DNA of 5,419 nucleotides. Source: Cyanobacteriota bacterium (lineage in GTDB: Bacteria > Cyanobacteriota > Cyanobacteriia > PCC-6307 > Cyanobiaceae). Positions 1-5,419 of this stretch are shown in pieces. The stretch lies in NCBI GenBank assembly GCA_026389255.1, contig JAPLIF010000022.1:1-5419 (forward strand), written 5' to 3'. The translations under genes and the position numbers were made by a program. Within the stretch, counting starts at the first letter, position 1; every line of letters begins with the position of its first letter. The notes under the pieces were generated by a model. That model saw only the letters and a list, made by a program, of their open reading frames with translations, ran no database searches and had not been told where the DNA came from.

Positions 1-1
1 G

Positions 2-2029
2 TTCGGCCGCCAGGAGCTGCTGGCCCGACTGCAGACCAGCCTGGACGCCGACCTGCGCCTAAGCGGTCCGGACCCGGGCCGGCTGCGGGTCCAACTGGAG
101 GCGCGAGGGCACATCTGGTTGGGCCAGCGCGACCGCGATGACGCCCTGGGCAGCGAGCCCTTGACCTTCCGACTTGACGGTCCCCTGCGGGGCGGCGAGG
201 GTCAATTCGAGCTGGCGGGGCTGACCCTGGGCCTGCTGGCCCTGCTGGCACCGGTGCCCCGGGGCCTCAGCGGCGGCCTGGGCCTCAAGGGCACCTACCG
301 GCTGGGGGGCGCCCACCCCGAACTGGTGGTGGATCTGGCCCTGGATCAGGCCCGGATCGGTCCCCAAGCCATCAGCCTGGAACGGGGCCGGATTGAACTG
401 CGGCAAGCCCTCCTCAAGCTGGACCTGGCCCTGCGGGCCCAGGGCGCCCGCAGCAACGTGGCCCTGGTGGGTCAGATCCCCCTGAACCCCAACCAGAGCG
501 GCCTGGAACTGCGGCTCAGCAGCCGGGGCGACGGCCTGACCTTCCTCTCCGCCCTGGCCGGATCCGCCCTCGAATGGCAGAAGGGCAGCGCCGACCTGCG
601 GCTGCTGGTGCGCGGCAGCCTCAACGAGCCGATCGCCAACGGATTTGTGAGGCTGCGCCAGGGCCAGTGCCTCTTCGTTGGCCAGAAACTGGACAAGGTC
701 GAAGCGACGGTCCTGTTTGATTTCAAACAGCTGGAGGTCCAGGAACTCAAGGCCCATGTGGGTCGCAACGGGCTGATCAACGGCGAGGGACGGCTGGGCT
801 TGATCCGTCCCCTCGCAGGATCCCCAAGCCTCACGGTGAAACTGCGCCAGGTGCCGTTCTCCATGAGCCGGCTGCAGGCCATGGGCCAGGGCCAGCTGAC
901 CCTGGGCGGCAGCCTGCGGTCCCCGGAGCTGGGGGGTGAGGTGACCGTGAGCCGGGGGACCCTCAACGTCCAGCCGGGGGGGCTCAGCAAGGGGGGCGGC
1001 GAGGCCACCACCACCGTGCAGCGCCTGATCGAGGAGGACTGGAAGTTTGACAAGCCCTTGGTGTTGCTCGGCCCCGAAGTGGCCTCGGCCACGGCCACCT
1101 CCCTGGCCGAAACCGTCCCCAATTTCCCCTACCTGGCCTTCGACAACCTGAGACTGCGCTTTGGACCCGATCTCAGGGTGGTCCTGCCCAGGGTGGCGAG
1201 CTTCAACACCGGCGGCTCCCTGCGCATCAGCGGCCGGTTGGACCCCAGCCTGCGGGCCTCCGGGGTGGTCCGCCTGCTCAGCGGCCGGCTGAATCTCTTC
1301 ACCACCAGCTTCAGCCTCGATCCCCAGGCCCCCAACGTGGCCGTGTTCACACCCTCCCTCGGGCTGGTTCCCTACCTGGACATCGCCATGCGCACCCGCA
1401 TCTCCGACAGCCTGGGGTTGATCGCCCCCAACGGCTTCAATCCGACGGGGCGGGATGCCGTCGCGGCGGGGGCGCCGACGACGACCCTCACCCCCGGCGC
1501 CGCTTCCCTGCGCCAGCTCAATCTCATTTTGGTGACGGTGAGCGTCAGCGGTCCGGCGGATCGCCTGGGGGAATCCATCAGAATGCACAGCACTCCCCCC
1601 CTGCCCCAGGAACGGCTGGTGGCCCTGGTGGGGGGCAACTCCCTGGCGGGCCTGGGGGCGGGCGGGGCGGGCACGGCCCTGGCGACGGTGTTGGGACAGT
1701 CGCTGCTGTCGCCGCTGCTCTCCTCCCTGAGTGATGCCATGGGCCAGCGGGTCAGCCTGGCGCTGTATCCCACCTATGTCAGTCCCGAGGTTTCCGTCGA
1801 CGCCAATCAGACATCAAGACGGCTGCCTCCCCAGCTGGTGCTGGGCTCCGAATTCGGCTACGACGTCAGCGACCGCCTCAATCTCTCGCTGCTGGCGGCC
1901 CCCAACCGCACGGACATCGCCCCCCAGATGACCCTGAATTACAAGGCCTCCGAGATCTTCAGCCTTGAGACTTCGGTGGACACCCAGGGCTCCTGGGGCT
2001 CCCAGCTGCGGGTGTTTCTGCGCTTCTGA
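2..2029 (+). CDS. tamB: TamB-like (DUF490) translocation/assembly protein, C-terminal part
   Basis: The reading frame is open from the first bases of the window, so the gene starts upstream; 675 residues are visible. TamB-family proteins are long beta-rich envelope proteins that bridge inner and outer membranes and are linked to lipid transport and outer-membrane protein assembly; the plastid relative is TIC236. The visible part is a long run of amphipathic beta-strand repeats. It ends in the conserved TamB C-terminal domain, roughly nt 1100-2026. Landmarks are LVALVGGNSLAG near nt 1613-1648, the stretch containing GQSLLSPLLSSLSDAMGQR near 1697-1755, and APNRTDI near 1898-1918. The last residues, LRVFLRF, give the terminal aromatic typical of outer-membrane-associated beta proteins. 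A Gly/Pro/Thr/Ala-rich loop at about nt 1417-1500 interrupts the strands. The family call is confident; the exact role in cyanobacteria is inferred. Its stop lies 11 nt from the stop of the convergent HEPN gene, with no obvious terminator between them. Confidence 0.92.
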   Translation, partial: FGRQELLARLQTSLDADLRLSGPDPGRLRVQLEARGHIWLGQRDRDDALGSEPLTFRLDGPLRGGEGQFELAGLTLGLLALLAPVPRGLSGGLGLKGTYRLGGAHPELVVDLALDQARIGPQAISLERGRIELRQALLKLDLALRAQGARSNVALVGQIPLNPNQSGLELRLSSRGDGLTFLSALAGSALEWQKGSADLRLLVRGSLNEPIANGFVRLRQGQCLFVGQKLDKVEATVLFDFKQLEVQELKAHVGRNGLINGEGRLGLIRPLAGSPSLTVKLRQVPFSMSRLQAMGQGQLTLGGSLRSPELGGEVTVSRGTLNVQPGGLSKGGGEATTTVQRLIEEDWKFDKPLVLLGPEVASATATSLAETVPNFPYLAFDNLRLRFGPDLRVVLPRVASFNTGGSLRISGRLDPSLRASGVVRLLSGRLNLFTTSFSLDPQAPNVAVFTPSLGLVPYLDIAMRTRISDSLGLIAPNGFNPTGRDAVAAGAPTTTLTPGAASLRQLNLILVTVSVSGPADRLGESIRMHSTPPLPQERLVALVGGNSLAGLGAGGAGTALATVLGQSLLSPLLSSLSDAMGQRVSLALYPTYVSPEVSVDANQTSRRLPPQLVLGSEFGYDVSDRLNLSLLAAPNRTDIAPQMTLNYKASEIFSLETSVDTQGSWGSQLRVFLRF

Positions 2030-2040
2030 GCCGTTGAGCC

Positions 2041-2454
2041 TCAGGTGGCTTGCGGCCGATCGAGCTCCCCAAGCTGCTGATCCGCGAAGCCCACCACGGC
2101 CCGCGCCACTGCCAGGGCCAGGGCCCCATCCTTGTCATCGAACAGATCCACCGGAGCTTCATCGCCATCCGGGTAGCGGCTGGCGGTGGTCATCCGCTGC
2201 AGGGGTTTGAGCGGCAGTTGGCGCAATGGCGCGGTCTCGATGCCAAGCCGATCCAGGGCGCCGAGCAACCGCTCGATTGAGTGGGTTCGCTCCGGCTCCT
2301 GATCCAGGGCCAGCAGCACGGCCTTGAGGGCCTTTTCGGCTGCCTGGGAGCAGTGATAGCAGGCCTGGGCGTGAAATCCTCCCTGGCTGGCATAGGCCGC
2401 CATGGCGAGGTCGCTGTGGGCCTGGCGCAGCCAGGCGTGCAGACGGCCTGTCAT
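2041..2454 (-). CDS. HEPN domain protein (partner of MNT nucleotidyltransferase)
   Basis: This is a 137-residue all-helical protein with the HEPN pattern of the PF05168 type. It has a WLRQAHSDLAMA helix at residues 8-19, the signature QAAEKALKAVLL at 37-48, THSIERLL at 57-64 and SRYPD at 92-96. In HEPN/MNT pairs the HEPN protein is usually the toxin or RNase-like partner, controlled by the adjacent minimal nucleotidyltransferase. Here its ATG overlaps the MNT stop as ATGA (2451-2454), so translation is probably coupled and the two proteins made together. I do not find the RX4-6H motif that marks RNase-active HEPN domains, so nuclease activity is uncertain. The protein could instead be a non-catalytic binding partner of the nucleotidyltransferase. 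The length is normal for the family and nothing looks broken. The gene is convergent with tamB. Confidence 0.88.
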   Translation of the reverse strand: MTGRLHAWLRQAHSDLAMAAYASQGGFHAQACYHCSQAAEKALKAVLLALDQEPERTHSIERLLGALDRLGIETAPLRQLPLKPLQRMTTASRYPDGDEAPVDLFDDKDGALALAVARAVVGFADQQLGELDRPQAT

Positions 2455-2810
2455 GGCATCTCAAGCGGCTGAAGATGGGGCTGCAGCCGGATCGCATCGC
2501 GGCAGATGCCCCGCCACCAGGGATCGTCACCCTGTTGACGCTGCAGCCAGCGGCCCTGGCTGAGGCCGATCACGTCGTCGGCCAGGCCTGTTGTCAGCAG
2601 GGCCTCGGCCAGCTGATCAGCGGCGCCCTGATCCGGCGCCACCGCCAGCAGGTCCACATCCGAGCGCGCATCCCAGTCGCCACGGGCCAGGGAGCCGAAC
2701 AGCCACACCTCGGCTCCAGCCCGTCCGGCCAGCAGGGGCTCGATGCGGCTGCGCAAGGTTTCGATCCGTTGGCCGCGCAGCCGCTGGCGGATCTCCTGCA
2801 CGCTCGCCAT
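2451..2810 (-). CDS. MNT-type minimal nucleotidyltransferase (HEPN/MNT module)
   Basis: This is a 119-residue protein of the polymerase-beta-like minimal nucleotidyltransferase family. The core motif GSLARGDWDARSDVDLL lies at residues 39-55, giving the Gly-Ser pair (39-40) and the two metal-binding aspartates (D51, D53). The acidic pair D78-D79 in ADDVIGLS is a plausible third metal ligand. Characterised MNT antitoxins of this class transfer nucleotides (AMP) to the HEPN partner and neutralise it; that role is inferred here from family and pairing. The ATG at 2810 is supported by GAGG (minus strand, 2820-2817) six nt upstream. This is the first gene of the operon and ends inside the HEPN start codon. 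It faces away from the Phd-like gene at 3017, and the 206-nt gap probably holds both promoters. Confidence 0.9.
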   Translation of the reverse strand: MASVQEIRQRLRGQRIETLRSRIEPLLAGRAGAEVWLFGSLARGDWDARSDVDLLAVAPDQGAADQLAEALLTTGLADDVIGLSQGRWLQRQQGDDPWWRGICRDAIRLQPHLQPLEMP

Positions 2811-2816
2811 AGCTCG

Positions 2817-2820
2817 CCTC
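2817..2820 (-). promoter_or_regulatory. Ribosome binding site of the MNT gene
   Basis: On the minus strand GAGG lies six nt before the ATG at 2810-2808. It supports this start over alternatives further upstream, none of which is preceded by comparable spacing in this frame. Confidence 0.6.
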
Positions 2821-2881
2821 GCCGCGATGGATCGAGGTTAGGAGCAGCTCCGGCAGCCTGGGCCGCAAGGTGACCTGCACC

Positions 2882-2917
2882 GCCCCAGGGACTCCAGAGG
2901 CTCAAAAGCGCTGGGGC
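2882..2917. repeat. Inverted repeat, 7-bp arms, 22-nt spacer
   Basis: The arms are GCCCCAG at 2882-2888 and CTGGGGC at 2911-2917. They could form a hairpin with a 22-nt loop. There is no T-run after it on either strand, so it does not look like an intrinsic terminator. Arms of this length occur by chance fairly often in GC-rich DNA. Confidence 0.3.
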
Positions 2918-2984
2918 CTTGCTGTTGAACGAGGGACTTAGGCGGCGTCCAGGGGCAGGCGGCGGGAAAAGCCTGAGGCCACTT

Positions 2985-3013
2985 AAGCTGGTTGTCGACT
3001 AGTTGAAGCTGGT
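2985..3013 (+). promoter_or_regulatory. Candidate antitoxin operator (dyad inside a direct repeat)
   Basis: AAGCTGGT occurs twice, at 2985-2992 and 3006-3013, exactly 21 bp apart, which is two helical turns. Between the copies, TCGACTAGTTGA (2995-3006) is a near-palindrome with 5 of 6 base pairs. The array ends 3 nt before the ATG at 3017. Phd/YefM antitoxins bind short palindromes over their own promoters, so this is a reasonable autoregulatory site. Binding is inferred, not shown. Confidence 0.4.
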
Positions 3014-3016
3014 CCC

Positions 3017-3310
3017 ATGCGCAGCGTCGGCGCCTTCGAGGCCAAGACCCATCTGGCGGCCCTGCTCGATGCCGTCAGCGCCGGTGAGCAGATCACGATC
3101 ACCCGCCACGGCCACCCCGTGGCGCGGCTGGTGCCACCCACTGACCAGCCCCCCGGCAGCGTGGCAGAGACCATCGCGCGCCTGCGCCAGTTCAACCAAG
3201 GGCAGAGTCTCGGCGGCGTCAGCCTCGCCGAGTTGCGCGATCAGGGGCGCAGAACCGGCCACAGACCGCCATGCACCGCCCAGAACGCCACGGGAGTGCG
3301 AATGGGATAG
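3017..3310 (+). CDS. Phd/YefM-family antitoxin without an adjacent toxin
   Basis: This is a 97-residue protein. The N-terminal DNA-binding part is canonical for Phd/YefM antitoxins: MRSVGAFEAKTHLAALLDAV (1-20), then AGEQITITRHGHPVARLVP (22-40). The middle and C-terminal part, with SLGGVSLAELRDQGRR at 64-79, is the tail type usually found in antitoxins followed by VapC (PIN) toxins. Family members normally end about here and overlap the toxin start. In this gene the frame continues 18 residues (80-97) with a Pro/Arg/Thr-rich, unfamiliar sequence, and only 60 nt separate its stop from the convergent VapC gene. No PIN-domain start is readable in that gap, so the cognate toxin seems to be lost and the tail may be read-through into unrelated DNA. 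The antitoxin domain itself looks intact. No strong Shine-Dalgarno is seen before the ATG. It may still repress its promoter or act on related toxins, but this is inference. Confidence 0.82.
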   Translation: MRSVGAFEAKTHLAALLDAVSAGEQITITRHGHPVARLVPPTDQPPGSVAETIARLRQFNQGQSLGGVSLAELRDQGRRTGHRPPCTAQNATGVRMG

Positions 3311-3370
3311 CGATCCGGCAGGGTGGAGGGCTTTGTTCCAGGTCTGGTGATCGATTGGGAAGAGATCCCT

Positions 3371-3763
3371 TCACCAAAGCAGTCGGCAGGGGAAGGTAGC
3401 CAGCGCAGGATCGAGGCTCACCAGTTGCAGACCCTCCAGCTCAGCCTGGGCCGCCAGCAGCCGATCGAAGGGATCCCGATGGGCCTGCCTGTAACCACCG
3501 GCGTGGACGCCGTGATGCAACTGCACGGCCAGCGGCAGGAAACCCTGTTGTTGCAACAGGGAAGGCAGATCCTTAAGCAGCCCTTCGGCGCCGGGAAGTT
3601 TGCCAAGGCGACCTTTGGTGGCGAGCTCCCAGCCTGAGGCGGCGCTCACAAAGATCGTGGCCGCTGGATCGTTGATGGCGGCTGAGGCGAGGGAGGAGAG
3701 CTTCTCGGGTTCCACCAACCACCAGAGCAGGGCATGGGTGTCCAGCAGGAGCGAGGGAGCCAT
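3371..3763 (-). CDS. vapC: VapC-type PIN-domain ribonuclease toxin
   Basis: This is a 130-residue PIN-domain protein of the usual VapC length. The acidic metal-binding residues are all present: D8 in LLLDTHALLWW, E46 in SAASGWELATK, D97 and D100 in HRDPFDRLLAAQA, and D118 in LVSLD. Proteins with this LLDTHALLWW/HRDPFDR signature are toxins that cleave RNA (tRNA or rRNA in studied members); the target here is unknown. I chose the ATG at 3763 because it overlaps the antitoxin stop as TGATG, which suggests translational coupling. A TTG one codon upstream (3766) would give 131 residues. No separate Shine-Dalgarno is visible, which fits coupling and keeps toxin synthesis tied to antitoxin synthesis. 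The gene appears intact and possibly active. Confidence 0.92.
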   Translation of the reverse strand: MAPSLLLDTHALLWWLVEPEKLSSLASAAINDPAATIFVSAASGWELATKGRLGKLPGAEGLLKDLPSLLQQQGFLPLAVQLHHGVHAGGYRQAHRDPFDRLLAAQAELEGLQLVSLDPALATFPCRLLW

Positions 3764-4014
3764 CAAGAGGGCAAGGGGGCTTCGAGGGCGTCGAGCTCCT
3801 CAGTGGGTAGAGGGGCGAGAAGCACCTCGATGGGGGGAAGCTGGAGCTGACCCCGAAGCAGCCCGGGCTGCCGCCGGAGCCGATCCATTTCCAGCGGCAC
3901 CAGCCGCGCCCAGGGCTTGCCATCCTTGGCCACCAGGATCGTTTCGCCGGCATGGGCGGCGTCGATCAGCCTGGAGAACTGGGTCTTGGCCTCGTGAACG
4001 TTGACGGTGCGCAT
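3763..4014 (-). CDS. Phd/YefM-family antitoxin of the VapC module
   Basis: This is an 83-residue antitoxin. The N-terminal dimerisation and DNA-binding domain is canonical (MRTVNVHEAKTQFSRLIDAA at 1-20, then AGETILVAKDGKPWARLVPL). The C-terminal toxin-binding tail contains PGLLRGQLQLPP and ends PLPTEELDALEAPLPS, typical of antitoxins paired with PIN toxins of the LLDTHALLWW class. It should neutralise VapC and repress the operon. The stop codon shares one base with the toxin ATG. The tail differs in type from that of the Phd-like protein at 3017, so the two are separate lineages and not a recent duplication. The ATG at 4014 is the natural start by family alignment, although only a weak G-rich stretch precedes it. 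Confidence 0.9.
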   Translation of the reverse strand: MRTVNVHEAKTQFSRLIDAAHAGETILVAKDGKPWARLVPLEMDRLRRQPGLLRGQLQLPPIEVLLAPLPTEELDALEAPLPS

Positions 4015-4071
4015 GGAGGGCCCCAGGCAGCAATGAAGCTTAGTCCAGATGTTGACCCATCACTGGTTTTT

Positions 4072-4095
4072 CCTGGGTTGCCTTGGCTGCCCAGG
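4072..4095. repeat. Imperfect 24-bp palindrome between antitoxin and hpsJ-like gene
   Basis: Arms CCTGGG (4072-4077) and CCCAGG (4090-4095) flank a centre with three further complementary pairs, so 9 of 12 positions match. It lies in the 112-nt gap upstream of the antitoxin start at 4014 and downstream of the HpsJ-like stop. On the minus strand it is followed by AAAAA and not a T-run, so it is not a standard terminator. It could be an operator or chance symmetry. Nothing else is readable in this gap. Confidence 0.3.
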
Positions 4096-4126
4096 CGGGA
4101 TGCAGCCAACCTGCCGCTCGCCTCCC

Positions 4127-4759
4127 CTACGGCAGCACCGGCGCCTGCAGGGGCGGCGGGGTGCTGCGCCGGGCGCTCACCGCAAAGCTCATCGCCAGCA
4201 GCGGCGCCAGCAGCAGCACCCGAAGGCTGTCCTTGATCAGCACATCGGTGGGCACCTGCGGGCCGGCCTGCTTGAGCAGGATGGTTTCCTGGGCTTTGAT
4301 CTGGCTGAGCAGATCGGCCTTCAGGGCCGACAGGCCCTGGCGCTGATCTGCCGCTGAGAGGGGCGGCGCCTGGATGGCGGCGAGCTGGTTCTGGAGCTCG
4401 GCGTTGGTGGCGGAGCGCTCCACCGCCTGGCGGAACTGGGCCAGGCGGGCCTGCTGCACCCGCCCGGCGCGATAGGCGAGCGATTGAGCTGCGTCCAGCC
4501 CCCGCCAGGCCGCGAAGCCCTGCAGTGGAAGAAGCAGCAAAAAACCCACCATCACCAGCCTGGAGCAGCGGCGCACCAGCAGGCGGCGGGCCTGATGCCA
4601 CACCGATTGGGGTTCGAGCGCCGCTGCCACATGCAGCAGCAGCACCGCCAACAAGGCCAGGAAGCCATTGGTGCAGAAGGCCCCGGTGAAGGCCAGCAGC
4701 CAGAAGGGATCGGCGAGCTTGGCCGGCAGCAGCGGCAAGGCCGCCGCCAGCACGAACAT
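4127..4759 (-). CDS. HpsJ-like small membrane protein
   Basis: This is a protein of about 210 residues with hydrophobic segments near residues 1-12, 22-48, 69-86 and 183-200. A polar, Gln/Ala-rich helical segment of about 95 residues sits between the last two and may form a coiled coil. The N-terminal LADPFWLL motif, the Gly/Leu-rich second membrane segment and the C-terminal IKDSLRVLLLAPLL resemble cyanobacterial HpsJ-family proteins. HpsJ is named for the hormogonium polysaccharide secretion locus of filamentous species; the function in unicellular relatives is not known, so a role in polysaccharide export is inference. The start is uncertain: ATG 4759 and GTG 4762 are the only standard candidates back to the stop at 4877-4879, but neither has a good Shine-Dalgarno, and upstream in-frame codons (ANGLL) would lengthen the short first membrane segment. 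It lies 61 nt downstream of the PEP-CTERM-like gene on the same strand, probably cotranscribed. Confidence 0.72.
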   Translation of the reverse strand: MFVLAAALPLLPAKLADPFWLLAFTGAFCTNGFLALLAVLLLHVAAALEPQSVWHQARRLLVRRCSRLVMVGFLLLLPLQGFAAWRGLDAAQSLAYRAGRVQQARLAQFRQAVERSATNAELQNQLAAIQAPPLSAADQRQGLSALKADLLSQIKAQETILLKQAGPQVPTDVLIKDSLRVLLLAPLLAMSFAVSARRSTPPPLQAPVLP

Positions 4760-4820
4760 CACCAGCAGCCCATTGGCCGTGGCGCTCGCCCTCAGAGAGG
4801 GAACCTTCCACCAGCTGGCC

Positions 4821-5390
4821 TCAGGCCTGGGGAAGGGAGGAGCCCAGGGCAGCCGGCGCCAGCTTGATGCGCTTCCTCAGCTTGCGGCTGAAGCCGAAGG
4901 CAGCAGCGGCTCCGAACAGCGGCAAGGGGCCGGGGACAGGCGGCGTTGACGGTGCCGCGTAAGGGGTGGCCTGCGCATAGACATGGGTATTAGAGCTATT
5001 TGCAATGCCACAACCGGTTGTACCACTAATATAATAGCAGTTGTCTATTGCATCCTGCAATCTAAATCGCCAAGCAAAAAGGGGACCGTGTGTGTTGCTA
5101 TAATTTGGCAGCCCCATTGCGATGCCTACATGAGACGCAAACGCTTCCGCTAGAGAATCAGAACCCCACCAAGGCATCACACCGCCATTAGCTGCGGTTT
5201 CAAATTTGTTGGTGTCGCTGTTGTACGAACCCGTGAACGTAGTCACGTCATATTGCGTGCCACCAACCGTGACCACAAAGGCCTGGGCCGAGCCCGGGCT
5301 GAGGCTGATGGCCGCCAGGGCCGCAGCGGCGCCGAGGGCAACCTGAAAGCGCTGGCCAAGCCGCGAGGAATGGCGGACAGGAGGATGCAT
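4821..5390 (-). CDS. Secreted PEP-CTERM-like sorting-signal protein
   Basis: This is a protein of about 189 residues. An N-terminal signal peptide has an Arg-containing n-region, the hydrophobic core VALGAAAALAAISL and an AQA|F cleavage site (about residue 37 from ATG 5390). The mature domain of roughly 100 residues begins FVVTVGGTQYDVTTFTGSYN and contains MPWWGSDSLAEAFA and a Cys pair in NCYYISGTTGCG. From memory it resembles a cyanobacterial family of small PEP-CTERM proteins of unknown function. A Pro-rich linker leads to VPGPLPLFGAAAAFGFSRKL followed by RKRIK: a Pro-Gly-Pro motif, short membrane segment and basic cluster, which is the exosortase-type sorting layout. The motif is PGP and not strict PEP, and 13 residues follow the basic cluster. 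The frame is open to the window edge; ATG 5390 was chosen because it gives a normal signal peptide, with GTG 5399 as an alternative. No exosortase gene is in the window. Base composition is strikingly mosaic (see findings). Confidence 0.78.
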   Translation of the reverse strand: MHPPVRHSSRLGQRFQVALGAAAALAAISLSPGSAQAFVVTVGGTQYDVTTFTGSYNSDTNKFETAANGGVMPWWGSDSLAEAFASHVGIAMGLPNYSNTHGPLFAWRFRLQDAIDNCYYISGTTGCGIANSSNTHVYAQATPYAAPSTPPVPGPLPLFGAAAAFGFSRKLRKRIKLAPAALGSSLPQA

Positions 5391-5419
5391 GAAGGTCACA
5401 GGAATGATTCGTAAACGCT

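Larger units (their letters stand above)
2811..3016. other. Divergent intergenic region between two TA-type loci
   Basis: This is 206 nt with no supported gene, lying between the divergent MNT and Phd-like starts. It should hold promoters for both. I cannot assign clear -35/-10 pairs on either strand. On the MNT side TAACCT (minus strand, 2840-2835) is a possible -10 element without a well-spaced -35. On the antitoxin side the last 35 nt hold a short dyad and an 8-bp direct repeat, listed separately. There is also an inverted repeat in the middle (2882-2917). Confidence 0.6.

Noticed and set aside
1417..1500. Gly/Pro/Thr/Ala-rich stretch in TamB considered as an insertion or frameshift
   Set aside because: The frame continues into conserved TamB sequence on both sides. 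A variable loop at this place is the simpler explanation.
59..1588. Long 509-codon open frame on the minus strand, opposite tamB
   Set aside because: It is rich in Gln, Gly, Ala and His with no domain pattern, and lies fully antisense to a clear TamB frame. High GC at third positions suppresses antisense stop codons, so this is a shadow.
2475..2873. 132-codon plus-strand frame over the MNT gene
   Set aside because: It is antisense to the MNT gene, which has intact catalytic motifs, and its translation has no recognisable features.
3279..3350. Possible remnant of a RelE/YoeB-like toxin in a +1-shifted plus frame (ECEWDSDPAGWRALFQVW)
   Set aside because: The Trp/Asp spacing only loosely recalls a YoeB N-terminus, the stretch is under 25 residues, and the antitoxin tail type predicts a VapC partner instead.
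4072..4095. Palindrome considered as the terminator of the HpsJ-like gene
   Set aside because: On the minus strand the stem is followed by A residues and not T residues, and the perfect outer stem is only 6 bp.
3966..4811. 281-codon minus-strand frame overlapping the HpsJ-like gene and the antitoxin start
   Set aside because: Low-complexity Gly/Ala/Arg/Pro composition with no motif. The HpsJ-like frame in the same region shows proper membrane segments and family motifs.

Overview
The window looks like a piece of a high-GC cyanobacterial chromosome, most likely a freshwater Synechococcus/Cyanobium-type picocyanobacterium. This is inferred from the gene families and from the strong G/C bias at third codon positions. 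The diagnostic pieces are a TamB-family protein with the typical cyanobacterial C-terminal sequence, a small HpsJ-like membrane protein, and a secreted protein ending in a cyanobacterial PEP-CTERM-like sorting signal. No mobile-element gene, RNA gene or CRISPR array was seen.

Layout. (1) 2-2029 (+): the C-terminal 675 residues of a TamB-like envelope protein whose start lies outside the window. (2) 2041-2810 (-): a two-gene HEPN/MNT toxin-antitoxin-type operon with an ATGA overlap, convergent with tamB (stops 11 nt apart). (3) 2811-3016: a divergent intergenic region holding possible operator symmetry. (4) 3017-3310 (+): a Phd/YefM-type antitoxin gene with no toxin after it. (5) 3371-4014 (-): a complete Phd-VapC (PIN) toxin-antitoxin operon with a TGATG junction. 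(6) 4127-4759 (-): an HpsJ-like membrane protein. (7) 4821 to about 5390 (-): a secreted PEP-CTERM-like protein lying 61 nt upstream of the HpsJ-like gene and probably cotranscribed with it.

The outer genes act at the cell envelope: TamB in lipid transport or outer-membrane assembly, the PEP-CTERM protein as an exported and sorted protein, and the HpsJ-like protein possibly in polysaccharide export. The middle 2 kb is an accessory patch of three toxin-antitoxin-type loci, one of which appears to have lost its toxin.

The most unusual signal is in the PEP-CTERM gene. Its mature domain is about 48% GC with AT-rich codons, while the signal-peptide and sorting-tail coding stretches on either side are about 63-82% GC. 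The switch falls at the predicted signal-peptide cleavage site, which suggests a swapped or imported mature domain between conserved ends.
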